Below, in pieces: positions 35,266 to 43,277 of a stretch of DNA of 43,277 bases. Location of the stretch: assembly GCF_030407455.1 (NCBI RefSeq), contig NZ_JASDDJ010000026.1, positions 1-43,277 on the forward strand, given 5' to 3'. Position numbers and translations under genes: made by a program. Source of the DNA: Psychrobacter sp. 5A.1 (GTDB lineage: Bacteria > Pseudomonadota > Gammaproteobacteria > Pseudomonadales > Moraxellaceae). The notes under the pieces are model-generated. The model saw only the letters and a program-made list of their open reading frames with translations, was not told the DNA's origin and searched no databases. The first letter of the stretch is position 1. Each line of letters opens with the position of its first letter.

Positions 35266-36096
35266 ATGAATCAACAAGTAAAAGAACAAACCATCAAAGT
35301 CGGTGTCATTGGAGCGGGTGGTCGTATGGGCCGTATGCTTATCGAAGCAGTAAAAGACAACAAGCAAACGATATTAAGCGCAGCGATTGAACGTCAAGGA
35401 TCGAGCCTAGTAGGGGCTGATGCCGGTGAAGTTGCGGCTATCGGGCACTTGGATGTGCAGATTGTCGATGATCTAAAGACAGTCGTAAATGACATCGACG
35501 TACTGATTGATTTCAGCTTACCTGATGCGACTGAACAGAATATGCAGATTTGTGCTGAGCATAATGTTGCGATGGTCATTGGTACGACAGGCTTTAATGA
35601 GCAGCAAGAGCACGTATTAGCAAAGGCGAGTGAGCAGATTGCGATTGTTTATGCAGGTAATTACTCAACGGGCGTGAATCTGTCATTGAAGCTACTAGGG
35701 ATGGCAGCAAAAGCATTTGGTAATGACGCGGATGTAGAAGTCATCGAGGCACACCATAAGCATAAAATCGACGCGCCATCAGGTACCGCTTATATGATGG
35801 CAGAAGCTGTCGCTGAAGCTCGTGGACAGAATCTAAAAGACGTCGCTGTTTATGGCCGAGAAGGACAAACGGGCGAACGCGAAGCAGGTACGATTGGTAT
35901 CCATGCGATTCGTGGTGGTGAAATCATCGGCGATCATACCGTGATGTTTATCGCGGATGGTGAAGTCGTTGAGATTACCCACCGTGCACGCGCGCGCATG
36001 ACCTTCGCCGCTGGTGCTGTGCGCGCTGCGACTTGGATTATTCAGCAAGAAGTAGGGCAGTACAATATGCAAGACGTGTTAGGGTTAAATGGTTAA
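35266..36096 (+). CDS. dapB: 4-hydroxy-tetrahydrodipicolinate reductase
   Basis: Catalyses the NAD(P)H-dependent reduction in the lysine/diaminopimelate pathway; 276 residues, cytosolic. VGVIGAGGRMGRMLIEA is the Rossmann loop; IGTTGF and NYSTGVNL are conserved; EAHHKHKIDAPSGTA holds the catalytic His-His-Lys and the substrate loop. AGGACAAAG precedes the ATG. It supplies precursors used for peptidoglycan, in line with mpl in the same window. Confidence 0.97.
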   Translation: MNQQVKEQTIKVGVIGAGGRMGRMLIEAVKDNKQTILSAAIERQGSSLVGADAGEVAAIGHLDVQIVDDLKTVVNDIDVLIDFSLPDATEQNMQICAEHNVAMVIGTTGFNEQQEHVLAKASEQIAIVYAGNYSTGVNLSLKLLGMAAKAFGNDADVEVIEAHHKHKIDAPSGTAYMMAEAVAEARGQNLKDVAVYGREGQTGEREAGTIGIHAIRGGEIIGDHTVMFIADGEVVEITHRARARMTFAAGAVRAATWIIQQEVGQYNMQDVLGLNG

Positions 36097-36156
36097 GGCG
36101 TGTCTTCAACATGCTTTAAATCTCAATAAATGATGAGTCGCTGCTAGGAGCCAAAC

Positions 36157-37062
36157 ATGAATACGTTTAGACGGAGTTTGATAACGGTGCTTAGCAGTGC
36201 TATTACTGCTAGTAAAAATATTGGCTATGCAGGTCAAACAGTCTTGGCGATCAGTCTGGTGGCTCTGCCTGTCGTTGTTCAAGCCACCACTTATCAGACC
36301 TATGTTATTCATACTTATGGCGGTGACACATTACTACCTGCGGTGCGTCAGCAGTTAAACAGCAGTCGTGATGGCGGTACAGTCACAACTTATCAAGACA
36401 AATTAGTACTGAACACCACAGCGGCTAATTATCAGGCAGTGCAACAGCTATTGACTCAGATTGATCGTCAGCCACAGGCGCTAACCGTCACAGTGCGTGT
36501 CGGCAATAACAGCAGCACACAGAATAATATCCAGCAAGGGCAGGTTATTATTACTAATCGTGGTATCCAAGGGTCAGGTATCATTAATCAAAGGAACAGT
36601 CAGCAGCAGGGCAGTAATTCATACCAAATAAAAAACTTATCTGGCAGTGCAGCGAGCATTAGTACTGGCACGCTCTACTCCTTAACTCAGGCTTATAGTA
36701 GCAATCGCTATGCAAATAACTATAATCTAAAGCCACAGATTATTATTCAGCAGCAAGTACTGCTACCAACGACACAGGGAATTGCAGTAACACCAAGACT
36801 GTTGCCTACTGGCCAAGTTGAAGTACAGCTAGCTCAAGTGGAAGAAACACTGGTGCAATCCAATTCGCCTTATAATCGCAGCAGTTCGGCTAATAATGCT
36901 ATTCAAAGTCAACGTTTGAATAGTACGATTATCGTGCCTCGCGGACAGTGGATTACGATTGGTCAGATTTCACAAACCAGTCAAAACCAAAGTACCAGCT
37001 ATGGTGGTAATCAGGCAATCAGTAGTAATAACAGTGTGCCTATTTCACTCTTGGTACAGTAG
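36157..37062 (+). CDS. Exported secretin-domain-like protein
   Basis: A protein of 301 residues. A long signal-like N-terminus has a hydrophobic stretch ending in VVVQATTYQ. VQQLLTQIDRQPQALTVTVRVG (about 88-109) resembles a secretin/NolW N-domain, and GIAVTPRLLPTGQVEVQL plus IIVPRGQWITIGQI resemble beta segments of a secretin channel domain. The overall length is about half that of a secretin, the protein is very rich in Gln, Asn and Ser, and no secretion or pilus genes are adjacent. It may be a stand-alone secretin relative or a pilotin-type accessory. GGAG precedes the ATG; a terminator follows. Confidence 0.65.
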   Translation: MNTFRRSLITVLSSAITASKNIGYAGQTVLAISLVALPVVVQATTYQTYVIHTYGGDTLLPAVRQQLNSSRDGGTVTTYQDKLVLNTTAANYQAVQQLLTQIDRQPQALTVTVRVGNNSSTQNNIQQGQVIITNRGIQGSGIINQRNSQQQGSNSYQIKNLSGSAASISTGTLYSLTQAYSSNRYANNYNLKPQIIIQQQVLLPTTQGIAVTPRLLPTGQVEVQLAQVEETLVQSNSPYNRSSSANNAIQSQRLNSTIIVPRGQWITIGQISQTSQNQSTSYGGNQAISSNNSVPISLLVQ

Positions 37063-37093
37063 CCAGTTATCAATGATACGGCTAAACAAGCAC

Positions 37094-37136
37094 AAAAAAG
37101 CGCGACACTGTGATTAACAGCGCCGCGCTTTTTTAT
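37094..37136 (+). terminator. Terminator after the secretin-like gene
   Basis: AAAAGCGCG, internal CTG/CAG pairing around TGATTAA, CGCGCTTTTTT. An outer stem of about nine bases with a T run. Confidence 0.8.
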
Positions 37137-37158
37137 GGATGACTATTTATAATAAATA

Positions 37159-37328
37159 GGGTGTATCCTCATTTCAAAAATGGAGATAAAAATGAGATAA
37201 ATTGCCGTCAAACGAGAAAAATAGTGTAGATAATATCGAGATATTGACCAGCTATTTGACGATTTTTGGCAAAATTTAGCCATTTTTAGCCCAGTTAGAT
37301 AACTATCGTTTGAATTGAGGATATGCCC
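37159..37328 (-). mobile_element. 170-bp MITE-like element, copy 6
   Basis: GGGTGTATCCTCA to TGAGGATATGCCC, TA flanks at 37157-37158 and 37329-37330, reverse orientation. Terminal changes at both ends are matched (compensatory T/A), so the inverted repeat is kept. It ends three bases from the decarboxylase stop. Confidence 0.9.
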
Positions 37329-37331
37329 TAC

Positions 37332-38513
37332 CTAGTCAATATAAATCACTTCTAATGGCGGAAAACCATTGAACTCTACCGATGAGTAAGAGTTGGTATA
37401 AGCACCAGTGGTGAGCCAGTAGATTTTATCACCAATCTCAAGCTCTTCTGGTAGCTGATAGCCTGCTTCTTCATACATAATATCCGTTGAGTCACAGGTT
37501 GGACCTGCCAATATTACCGTACCCTCACTGGTAGAGTTTTCCATCTTAGGCGTATAGACAGGGTATTTGATGGCTTCACCCAACGTCTCGATCAAGCCTT
37601 GAAATAGACCAACGTCGGTATATACCCAGCGAGTCAAATCAGTGTCAGACTTGCGAGAGATGAGCACCACATCACTGACCAATACCCCTGAACCACCAAC
37701 CAATGAACGACCTGGCTCTAAAATAATCTCAGGCATTTCATCTTCATTGTAGTCATCAGTCAGATAGCGGGTAATCTCTTCAGCGTAAACCTTGATAGGG
37801 TTGACTTCGCTAATGTAGTTGGTTGGGAAGCCGCCGCCCAAATTAATCATTTGCAGCTTAATATCTTCTTCGTTCTTCATCCAGTCAAACATATATTTAA
37901 CTTTGGCTAACGCATCATCCCATGCTGCGACGTCTTTTTGCTGGCTACCAACATGGAACGAGATGCCATAAGGAACCAAGCCCAATTCACGCGCTTGAAC
38001 CAACAAATCAATCGCCATGTTTGGATGACAACCAAACTTACGTGATAGCGGCCATTCTGCTGTCTCTGATCCTTGTACCAAGATACGAACAAATATCTTA
38101 GAACCTGGAGCATGTTTGGCAATGTTTTTTAGATCGGCTTCTGAGTCAGTCGCATACAGATCAATACCTTTTTCAAAGGCATACTTGACGTGATCGGCTT
38201 TTTTGATGGTATTGCCATACGAGATGCGTGATGGCTCAACACCGCAGTTAAGCACGCGATCAAGCTCATAGATAGACGCACAGTCAAAGTTTGAACCAAG
38301 GTTTGCCAGTAAGTCGATCACTTCTACAGCAGGGCTCGCTTTCATTGCATAATGCAATTTTGCATTAGGGAACAGGCTCACCATTTCATGATATTTTGTT
38401 TCGATACGGCTAAGGTCAACTACCAAAAAAGGGGTCTCGCGACCTTCAGCCACTTTGGTAAATTTCTGCCAGCTGGCAGGGTCAAAATATTGGTCAATTT
38501 TGATCATTGTCAT
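37332..38513 (-). CDS. Ornithine/lysine decarboxylase family (group IV/alanine-racemase fold)
   Basis: A PLP enzyme of the eukaryotic-type ornithine decarboxylase fold, 393 residues, which makes putrescine or cadaverine. The PLP lysine is in HYAMKAS (K58); SFHVGSQ, LGGGFP, EPGRSLV and the catalytic cysteine segment GPTCDSTD are present. AAAGG precedes ATG 38513; a second ATG two codons on is possible. Bacterial members of this size are often bifunctional Lys/Orn decarboxylases. The stop lies next to MITE copy 6, whose hairpin might end transcription. Confidence 0.9.
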   Translation of the reverse strand: MTMIKIDQYFDPASWQKFTKVAEGRETPFLVVDLSRIETKYHEMVSLFPNAKLHYAMKASPAVEVIDLLANLGSNFDCASIYELDRVLNCGVEPSRISYGNTIKKADHVKYAFEKGIDLYATDSEADLKNIAKHAPGSKIFVRILVQGSETAEWPLSRKFGCHPNMAIDLLVQARELGLVPYGISFHVGSQQKDVAAWDDALAKVKYMFDWMKNEEDIKLQMINLGGGFPTNYISEVNPIKVYAEEITRYLTDDYNEDEMPEIILEPGRSLVGGSGVLVSDVVLISRKSDTDLTRWVYTDVGLFQGLIETLGEAIKYPVYTPKMENSTSEGTVILAGPTCDSTDIMYEEAGYQLPEELEIGDKIYWLTTGAYTNSYSSVEFNGFPPLEVIYID

Positions 38514-38654
38514 AGTAGTAAACCTTTGATGAAAACAGCATCTGTGAGAAAAATTACTGTCAAACAGTGAATGTTAAATATTAACACTCACCGCAGGCAT
38601 AATTATGTAAAGGGTAAAGACGTAATATAAAGAATAAGTACAAAGAATAGAAAG

Positions 38655-39209
38655 TTAAGAATTGATGGTTTGTGACTGTTTTTCAGCTGGTTGTGCTTCT
38701 TGTTTTTCACGTATTTTGACGACTTTACGTACTTTATCGCGAGCACGAGTCTGTTTTAGACGCGATAAATAATCGACGAATATGACACCATTTAGGTGAT
38801 CCATCTCATGTTGGATACATACCGCGAGTAAGCCTTCTACTTCTTCGTCAATTTTTTCGCCATTCTCATCCAAGGCTTCAATACGTACTTTGTTTGGACG
38901 TTCAACGCTATCATAAACCTCAGGAACGGATAAACAGCCTTCTTCATACGGTTGCTTTTCTTCTACCAATGGCGTGACTTTTGGGTTGATAAAGACCCTA
39001 GGTGACGTTTTATCTTCAGATAAATCCATGACGATAAGCTGAATATGTTGATCCACTTGACTGGCCGCAAGCCCAATGCCTTGAGCATCATACATCGTCT
39101 CGATCATGTCTGCGATTAAGGTTTTGATTTCAGCAGTCACTTCCTTGACAGGCTTGGCAATCGTACGCAAGCGGGGATCTGGATAATTTAAGATAGGGAG
39201 TAGTGCCAT
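38655..39209 (-). CDS. def: Peptide deformylase
   Basis: Removes the N-formyl group from new proteins; a metal-dependent enzyme of 184 residues. All three motifs are present: [15 protein letters not shown] (metal Cys) and QHEMDHLNG (HExxH). The C-terminal tail is Lys/Gln-rich ([11 protein letters not shown]). GTG 39218 adds three residues; ATG 39209 is preferred with GAGGTG at good spacing. It is usually beside fmt; here fmt is not present. Confidence 0.96.
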   Translation of the reverse strand: MALLPILNYPDPRLRTIAKPVKEVTAEIKTLIADMIETMYDAQGIGLAASQVDQHIQLIVMDLSEDKTSPRVFINPKVTPLVEEKQPYEEGCLSVPEVYDSVERPNKVRIEALDENGEKIDEEVEGLLAVCIQHEMDHLNGVIFVDYLSRLKQTRARDKVRKVVKIREKQEAQPAEKQSQTINS

Positions 39210-39350
39210 AACGCTCACCTCAATGATAAGAACAAAATAGGGTTAATATTATAAGATAAATGGGGACAAAAGTAATGCTTATCAATACTTTTGCACTCAT
39301 AAGGCGTTCTATGAGCTAAGAATATCTACATTTTGAGAGTGAATCGCACA

Positions 39351-39380
39351 ACAAAGCCCTGCTTAACGCAAGGCTTTGTT
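39351..39380 (-). terminator. Terminator after the GlsB-like gene
   Basis: ACAAAGCC and GGCTTTGT form a stem of eight bases around a CTGCTTAACGCA-type loop, about 40 bases downstream of the minus-strand gene. Confidence 0.65.
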
Positions 39381-39419
39381 TGTATGGTATTTTAATTAGC
39401 TAAGATCATGTACAACTAA

Positions 39420-39674
39420 TTATGCACGGCGTTTGCTTACGATCATTTCATACAAGAACAGCAGAATAATCGCACCAATTACTGAGAAGATAAGACCAGT
39501 AAAACCGCCATCAGCGTCGATACCGACTAGGTTAGCCAGTAAACCACCAACTAAAGCACCGACGATACCCAGTACGATAGTCATAATCCAACCCATAGGG
39601 TCACTGCCTGGTTTGATAGCACGTGCTAATAGACCTGCGACCAGACCTACAATAATTGCTCCAATCCATCCCAT
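39420..39674 (-). CDS. GlsB/YeaQ/YmgE family stress-response membrane protein
   Basis: A protein of 84 residues with three hydrophobic segments and glycine zippers: GWIGAIIVGLVAGLLARAIKPG, MGWIMTIVLGIVGALVGGLL and FTGLIFSVIGAIILLFLYEMI. These are hallmark features of the transglycosylase-associated/YeaQ family. AGGAGAAT precedes the ATG. Inner membrane; function obscure. The 286 bases upstream to mpl contain only the mpl terminator. Confidence 0.92.
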   Translation of the reverse strand: MGWIGAIIVGLVAGLLARAIKPGSDPMGWIMTIVLGIVGALVGGLLANLVGIDADGGFTGLIFSVIGAIILLFLYEMIVSKRRA

Positions 39675-39900
39675 TGTTATTCTCCTAATATTCGTAATAT
39701 TTATAATGAGTTACAAGTTTTAATGACTCTATTGTAAACAGTCGTCAGGCGCAAAAGTAAGCCTAAAATGTTACTACTGTAGGGGCTATGTGATAAAAAA
39801 GTCCGATTTGCTATCGCGTAAGGGCAATAGGTAAACGAAAGGTTACAAAGGTAGTAAAGTCGCAAACGTTGGTCGTGATTGATGCTCATTAAAACCAAAA

Positions 39901-39933
39901 AAACGTGGCTCGTCGATAACGATGCCACGCTTT
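39901..39933 (-). terminator. Terminator downstream of mpl
   Basis: On the minus strand GCGTGGC, a 12-14 base loop, GCCACG and seven T. Confidence 0.75.
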
Positions 39934-39961
39934 AATTTTTAATAAGATTTATCCAGCTCAG

Positions 39962-41449
39962 CTATTTATTACGTAGAGCCGTTAATAGACGCTGATGAAT
40001 CCCTTCAAAACCACCATTGGACATGACCACAATTGCATCCCCCGCTTTTGCATGATGGCTGATATGTTCAATGATAGCATCCGTGCTCGATAGCACTTGT
40101 TGGTTGCCCATATTTGGGTTTGCTACATTGGCTTGTTCGATGACGTCTCTTAGGCCCCATTCTAGTCCAGTCGGCTCATACCATAATGTATGGTCAGCGA
40201 GTGCGGCTGATTGGGCCAAGCTGTCTTGGTGAATGCCCATTTTCATGGTGTTACTACGCGGTTCAATAATGGCCCAAATGCGTCTACCCGCCAGTTTCTT
40301 TTTGGCACCATCTAAGGTGGTCGTGATGGCTGTTGGATGATGGGCAAAATCATCAAAGACTAAGATATCGTTGACGTCACCGATCAGCTCCATTCGGCGC
40401 TTGATTCCAGCAAAGGTAGATAAAGCAGCACAAGCAGTAGAGACGCTGACACCAACGTCGTAAGCGGCGGCGACTGCAACCAAGGCATTATTAACATTAT
40501 GGATACCGCTCATTGCCCATTCTACAATGGCTGCTGCGTCTTTATCAGCCGCAAAACTGACTCTGAACTGGCTACCATCTGCGCTAATGAGCTCAGCCTG
40601 CCAATCGCTACTATCTTTTAGAGTACGTTCATTGTCACTCGTATCAGATAAAGTAGAGTCGATGACGGCGGTACGCCAAACAGGCGTCCAAACCCCTTTT
40701 GCTAGCGTATCTTCTAAACTGATGGTCGCGGCTGGCATAATGATTTTGCCAGTGCTGGGAATCATACGCACCATATGATGAAACTGAGTTTGAATTGCAT
40801 TGAGATCCGCAAAAATATCCGCATGATCAAACTCAAGATTGTTCAAAATAGCGGTGCGTGGGCGATAATGCACAAACTTTGAACGCTTATCAAAAAATGC
40901 AGAGTCATACTCATCGGCTTCAATGACAAAATAGCCAGTATCTGAGCTATCCTCACTCGCCTTTTCTGCGCCCAAATAACTGCTGTGCGCAAAGACTTGT
41001 TGTAGACGCTCATCAGTCGTATCGACCAACGGTACACCGCCAATCAAAAACCCAGTATCGATACCAGCATAATGCAATATCCAAGCAAGCATGGTGGTGG
41101 TGGTGGTTTTACCATGGGTACCCGCAACGGCTATCACATGGCGAGACTGTAACACTTGCTCAGATAAAAATTGCGGGCCTGAGGTATAGCGCATACCAGT
41201 ATCTAACATATACTCAATCACATCCATGCCACGCTTCATCGCGTTTCCAACGACGACCAAATCTGGCGTTGGTTGCAAATGCGCCACCAGATAGCCTGCT
41301 TCGATAGTGACGCCAGCATTTTCGAGTTGAGTGGACATAGGAGGATAGACATTGGCATCTGAACCTGTGACTGTATGCCCAAGCTCGCGCGCCAATAAGG
41401 CAAGTGAGCCCATAAAAGTACCACAAATACCAAGAATATGAATATGCAT
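39962..41449 (-). CDS. mpl: UDP-N-acetylmuramate:L-alanyl-gamma-D-glutamyl-meso-diaminopimelate ligase
   Basis: A murein-recycling ligase that attaches the recovered tripeptide to UDP-MurNAc; 495 residues with the Mur-ligase three-domain layout. MHIHILGICGTFMGSLA is the Mpl-type N-terminus (distinct from MurC), VAGTHGKTTTTTMLAW is the ATP loop, EADEYDSAFFDKRSKF and NNLEFDHADIF are central, and HHPTAI and EPRSNTMKMG are in the C-terminal domain. Start at ATG 41449. A purine-poor leader gives only a weak ribosome site. The following 41450-41610 shows nothing. Confidence 0.95.
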   Translation of the reverse strand: MHIHILGICGTFMGSLALLARELGHTVTGSDANVYPPMSTQLENAGVTIEAGYLVAHLQPTPDLVVVGNAMKRGMDVIEYMLDTGMRYTSGPQFLSEQVLQSRHVIAVAGTHGKTTTTTMLAWILHYAGIDTGFLIGGVPLVDTTDERLQQVFAHSSYLGAEKASEDSSDTGYFVIEADEYDSAFFDKRSKFVHYRPRTAILNNLEFDHADIFADLNAIQTQFHHMVRMIPSTGKIIMPAATISLEDTLAKGVWTPVWRTAVIDSTLSDTSDNERTLKDSSDWQAELISADGSQFRVSFAADKDAAAIVEWAMSGIHNVNNALVAVAAAYDVGVSVSTACAALSTFAGIKRRMELIGDVNDILVFDDFAHHPTAITTTLDGAKKKLAGRRIWAIIEPRSNTMKMGIHQDSLAQSAALADHTLWYEPTGLEWGLRDVIEQANVANPNMGNQQVLSSTDAIIEHISHHAKAGDAIVVMSNGGFEGIHQRLLTALRNK

Positions 41450-41610
41450 AGACGTTCCGTACGAGCTTGAATAAAAAGGATAGAGAGTGAGTCAACGATA
41501 TATCTTTATATGCTTCGCTGTTATCAGTAATGGATTTGATAATCCATGGCTACGGTAGCAGTGTGGCATATAAGCAATCATTGTAAAGTAAACGTTGTTC
41601 GATGACCAAT

Positions 41611-41638
41611 AAAAAACGCCTAACAAATAGGCGCTATT
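41611..41638 (-). terminator. Terminator after the NlpE-like gene
   Basis: CGCCTA (41617-41622), loop ACAAA, TAGGCG (41628-41633), followed on the minus strand by six T. Confidence 0.75.
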
Positions 41639-41744
41639 TAACCAATGAGATTTGGCTGTTTTGACGTTGTGTTATACCTTGATTATTGCTGTATGTTTCA
41701 TATATCTATTTTTAACAGCCACATCAATACTATTTATTTACGCG

Positions 41745-42416
41745 TTATTTACGCGACAAAGTGTAGTCATTGTTCAGATTTTTATATTCATCCATCAATA
41801 TCAGATGGTTGTCTTGGATATGATAGGTTTCGATATTTTTACCTTCATAAACAATGGTAATTTTGTCGTTGTCTTGACGATAGATACCTGACTCTAATAG
41901 AGGTAGTCGTGGCTGCTCAGGATTATGATAGGAGCTTGCCTTTAGGACAGAACCATCAGCAAACAGATTCAAGGTGACGTCGATACTGTCACAATCCAAA
42001 CAAGACACCATGCCACCATAATCTCCCATCAGTGTCGCTTGCAGCATACTGCTTTTCGATTCTGACAGCCTCGTAGAGGTGTTTGTGTACGTATCACTGC
42101 TGGATTGAGCCGCTGCAATCAGTGACTGTCCTTCTACTACTTCGTTCAATTCACTATCAAGGTTTGAGACGTCAGCACTGTCATCTTGCATTGACTCCGA
42201 AGTATCTTGCGCATTGGTCGAGGCAAATGTAGATACCATCTCTTTGCCGGTATTCGAAGAGGCACTATCACAGCCTACGAGTAGTACACACAGTGGCACT
42301 ACTAACAGCGAAGGGTTCCATCGTTTTACGATAGCAAGCGTGGTAGCGCAAATAGGTGCAAGATATATCATGATCATACCAAAGACAGTTTTTGAACAAG
42401 TATTTTTTAAGCTCAT
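41745..42416 (-). CDS. NlpE-like lipoprotein
   Basis: A protein of up to 223 residues. A hydrophobic stretch ends in a lipobox VLLVGC (C49), so the true start may be one of the internal codons (M14 or M16) rather than ATG 42416, which has a poor ribosome site. A low-complexity Ser/Asp/Glu-rich linker follows. The C-terminal domain matches the NlpE N-domain plan: YGGMVSCLDCDSIDVTLNLFADGS (the CxxC here is CLDC), LPLLESGIYRQ, and HLILMDEYKNLN. NlpE signals envelope or copper stress through Cpx; no cpx genes are visible here. Confidence 0.7.
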   Translation of the reverse strand: MSLKNTCSKTVFGMIMIYLAPICATTLAIVKRWNPSLLVVPLCVLLVGCDSASSNTGKEMVSTFASTNAQDTSESMQDDSADVSNLDSELNEVVEGQSLIAAAQSSSDTYTNTSTRLSESKSSMLQATLMGDYGGMVSCLDCDSIDVTLNLFADGSVLKASSYHNPEQPRLPLLESGIYRQDNDKITIVYEGKNIETYHIQDNHLILMDEYKNLNNDYTLSRK

Positions 42417-42747
42417 CTATATTATCGACAACATAAAGTTATTGTCAAAAAGAAAGACAGTAAGAAATAGGCATTTAGTAATAATATAAATTAGAAGTTT
42501 GATAGCATTATCTTATACTTGAAATACAGATAGCTTGTGGATAAAAAGTGATAGATGACTGAAGTTGACTCATTCATCAGATAAGCTGACTAAAGATATC
42601 AAAGGGTTGGGAATATCTCTGTGGGCTTTTTGTTGTTGCTCATGTGTCTAAAAGACAAAGTTGATAGCAAAAATACCTATTGGTATCGCTAATATGGGTT
42701 GTAAGAGCGGGTTAATAGTAGACAAAAAAACAGACATTGTATTGAGT
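42417..42747. other. Intergenic region before the insertion sequence
   Basis: An AT-rich stretch of about 330 bases. No gene, terminator or clear repeat is recognised. Confidence 0.5.
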
Positions 42748-42811
42748 GTAGTGGCATAATAAACTTGGACAGCTGCTAAGAGGTTATACTAACCCAAAGA
42801 AGGAAAATAGT

Positions 42812-43123
42812 ATGACCAACAAACGCAACCAATATACCCGAGAATTTAAACTTGAAGCCATCAGCTTAGTCACTGATCACAAACGTAAAATACCAGATGT
42901 GGCAAGCTCACTGGGTATTGGCAAATCTACCCTGCAGAAATGGCTGACTCAGTACCGTCAAGAAATAAATGGCGAAGCACCTAAAGTCGGCAACGCCTTA
43001 ACAGATGAGCAGCGAGAGCTCCAAGAGCTGCGTAAACAGGTTAAACGGCTGACTATGGAGCGCGACATCTTAAAAAAGGCTTCTGCTCTGTTGGCCTTGG
43101 ACAGCCTGAACGGCTATCGCTAA
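42812..43123 (+). CDS. IS3-family transposase OrfA
   Basis: A protein of 103 residues. The helix-turn-helix is REFKLEAISLVTDHKRKIPDVASSLGIGKSTLQKWL, followed by a leucine-zipper-type coiled coil (QRELQELRKQVKRLTMERDILKKA), the usual OrfA layout that binds the IS ends. AAGGAAAATAGT precedes the ATG. The slippery A_AAA_AAG at 43072-43078 allows a -1 frameshift to make OrfAB. Confidence 0.95.
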   Translation: MTNKRNQYTREFKLEAISLVTDHKRKIPDVASSLGIGKSTLQKWLTQYRQEINGEAPKVGNALTDEQRELQELRKQVKRLTMERDILKKASALLALDSLNGYR

Positions 43124-43277
43124 TCAGTCAGCTTGCAGAGCAAGACAAACAGGTCAATAAAAGCCTTCTGTGCAAGCTGTTTGGCGTGATGAAGAGTAGT
43201 TACTACTATGGAATAAAGCCCAAGCCAATTAGCCTTGAAGCCGTCAAAACCAAAGCCTTAATACGCCAAATATTCAA
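43078..43277 (+). CDS. IS3-family transposase OrfB, N-terminal part (truncated by window)
   Basis: The -1 frame after the slippery site reads GFCSVGLGQPERLSLISQL, then LLCKLFGVMKSSYYYG, the typical N-terminal HTH_21-like start of OrfB. The integrase core with the DDE residues would lie beyond the window. No stop up to 43277. Confidence 0.85.

Larger units (their letters stand above)
42748..43277 (+). mobile_element. IS3-family insertion sequence, left part (cut by window edge)
   Basis: A likely left inverted-repeat end TGTAGTGGCATAATAAACTTGGACA begins about 42748, of the common IS3-type form ending in TTGGACA. It is followed by orfA and, in the -1 frame, orfB. The right end lies outside the window. 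Confidence 0.85.

Noticed and set aside
36094..36109. TAAGGCGTGTCTTCAA at the dapB stop as another MITE remnant
   Set aside because: Only about 15 bases resemble the MITE end and the match stops at once; chance cannot be excluded.
1..43277. tRNA or rRNA genes
   Set aside because: No cloverleaf-type or rRNA-like conserved stretches were seen by eye on either strand; a tRNAscan run would be decisive.

Overview
The window reads as a chromosomal segment of a Psychrobacter-like gammaproteobacterium (Moraxellaceae). The main evidence is a lipoprotein lipase at 22573-23523 that closely resembles, from memory, Lip1 of Psychrobacter immobilis. Moderate G+C, the housekeeping set (guaA, opp operon, rsuA, dnaJ, dapB, def, mpl) and a dispersed 170-bp palindromic repeat fit with this.

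Layout. 1-1822 is a visibly AT-rich accessory patch with the 3' part of an sce7725-family gene, translationally coupled (ATGA) to a zinc-ribbon/RES-domain protein, closed by a 28-bp palindrome. A strongly structured non-coding stretch (1981-2116) separates it from core genes: a PatB/MalY-type C-S lyase and guaA. 5.3-8.7 kb holds poorly characterised genes, including a 41-residue basic peptide and an orphan terminator. 8.8-11 kb has two medium-chain reductases on the minus strand. 11.3-17.5 kb is a complete peptide ABC-importer operon (oppA-B-C-D-F type) with its own promoter. 17.8-20.8 kb is an overlapping three-gene membrane operon (DUF2157, DUF4401-like, GDYXXLXY). 21-30.3 kb is a run of small metabolic enzymes: racemase, lipase, nitronate monooxygenase, VOC and DsrE proteins, thioesterase, YheT hydrolase, YigZ. 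30.5-41.5 kb carries rsuA, a DsbC-like protein, dnaJ, dapB, a lone secretin-like protein, an ornithine/lysine decarboxylase, def, a GlsB-type membrane protein and mpl. An NlpE-like lipoprotein and the left end of an IS3-family element close the window.

Three cross-cutting observations stand out. (i) Six full-length copies of a 170-bp MITE-like element, each with GGGCGTG/CACGCCC-type ends and a TA duplication, plus at least two half-copies, punctuate the window. One copy has replaced the C-terminus of the YheT hydrolase, and the ancestral reading frame can be reconstructed by excising it in silico. (ii) Three parS-like 16-mers lie within about 5 kb (30138, 33807, 35135). One is an exact match to the widely shared parS consensus, and one sits inside the perfect 32-bp palindrome that terminates dnaJ. 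(iii) The sce7725/RES pair at the left edge is the best candidate for a little-described defence or toxin module, but it is cut by the window edge.
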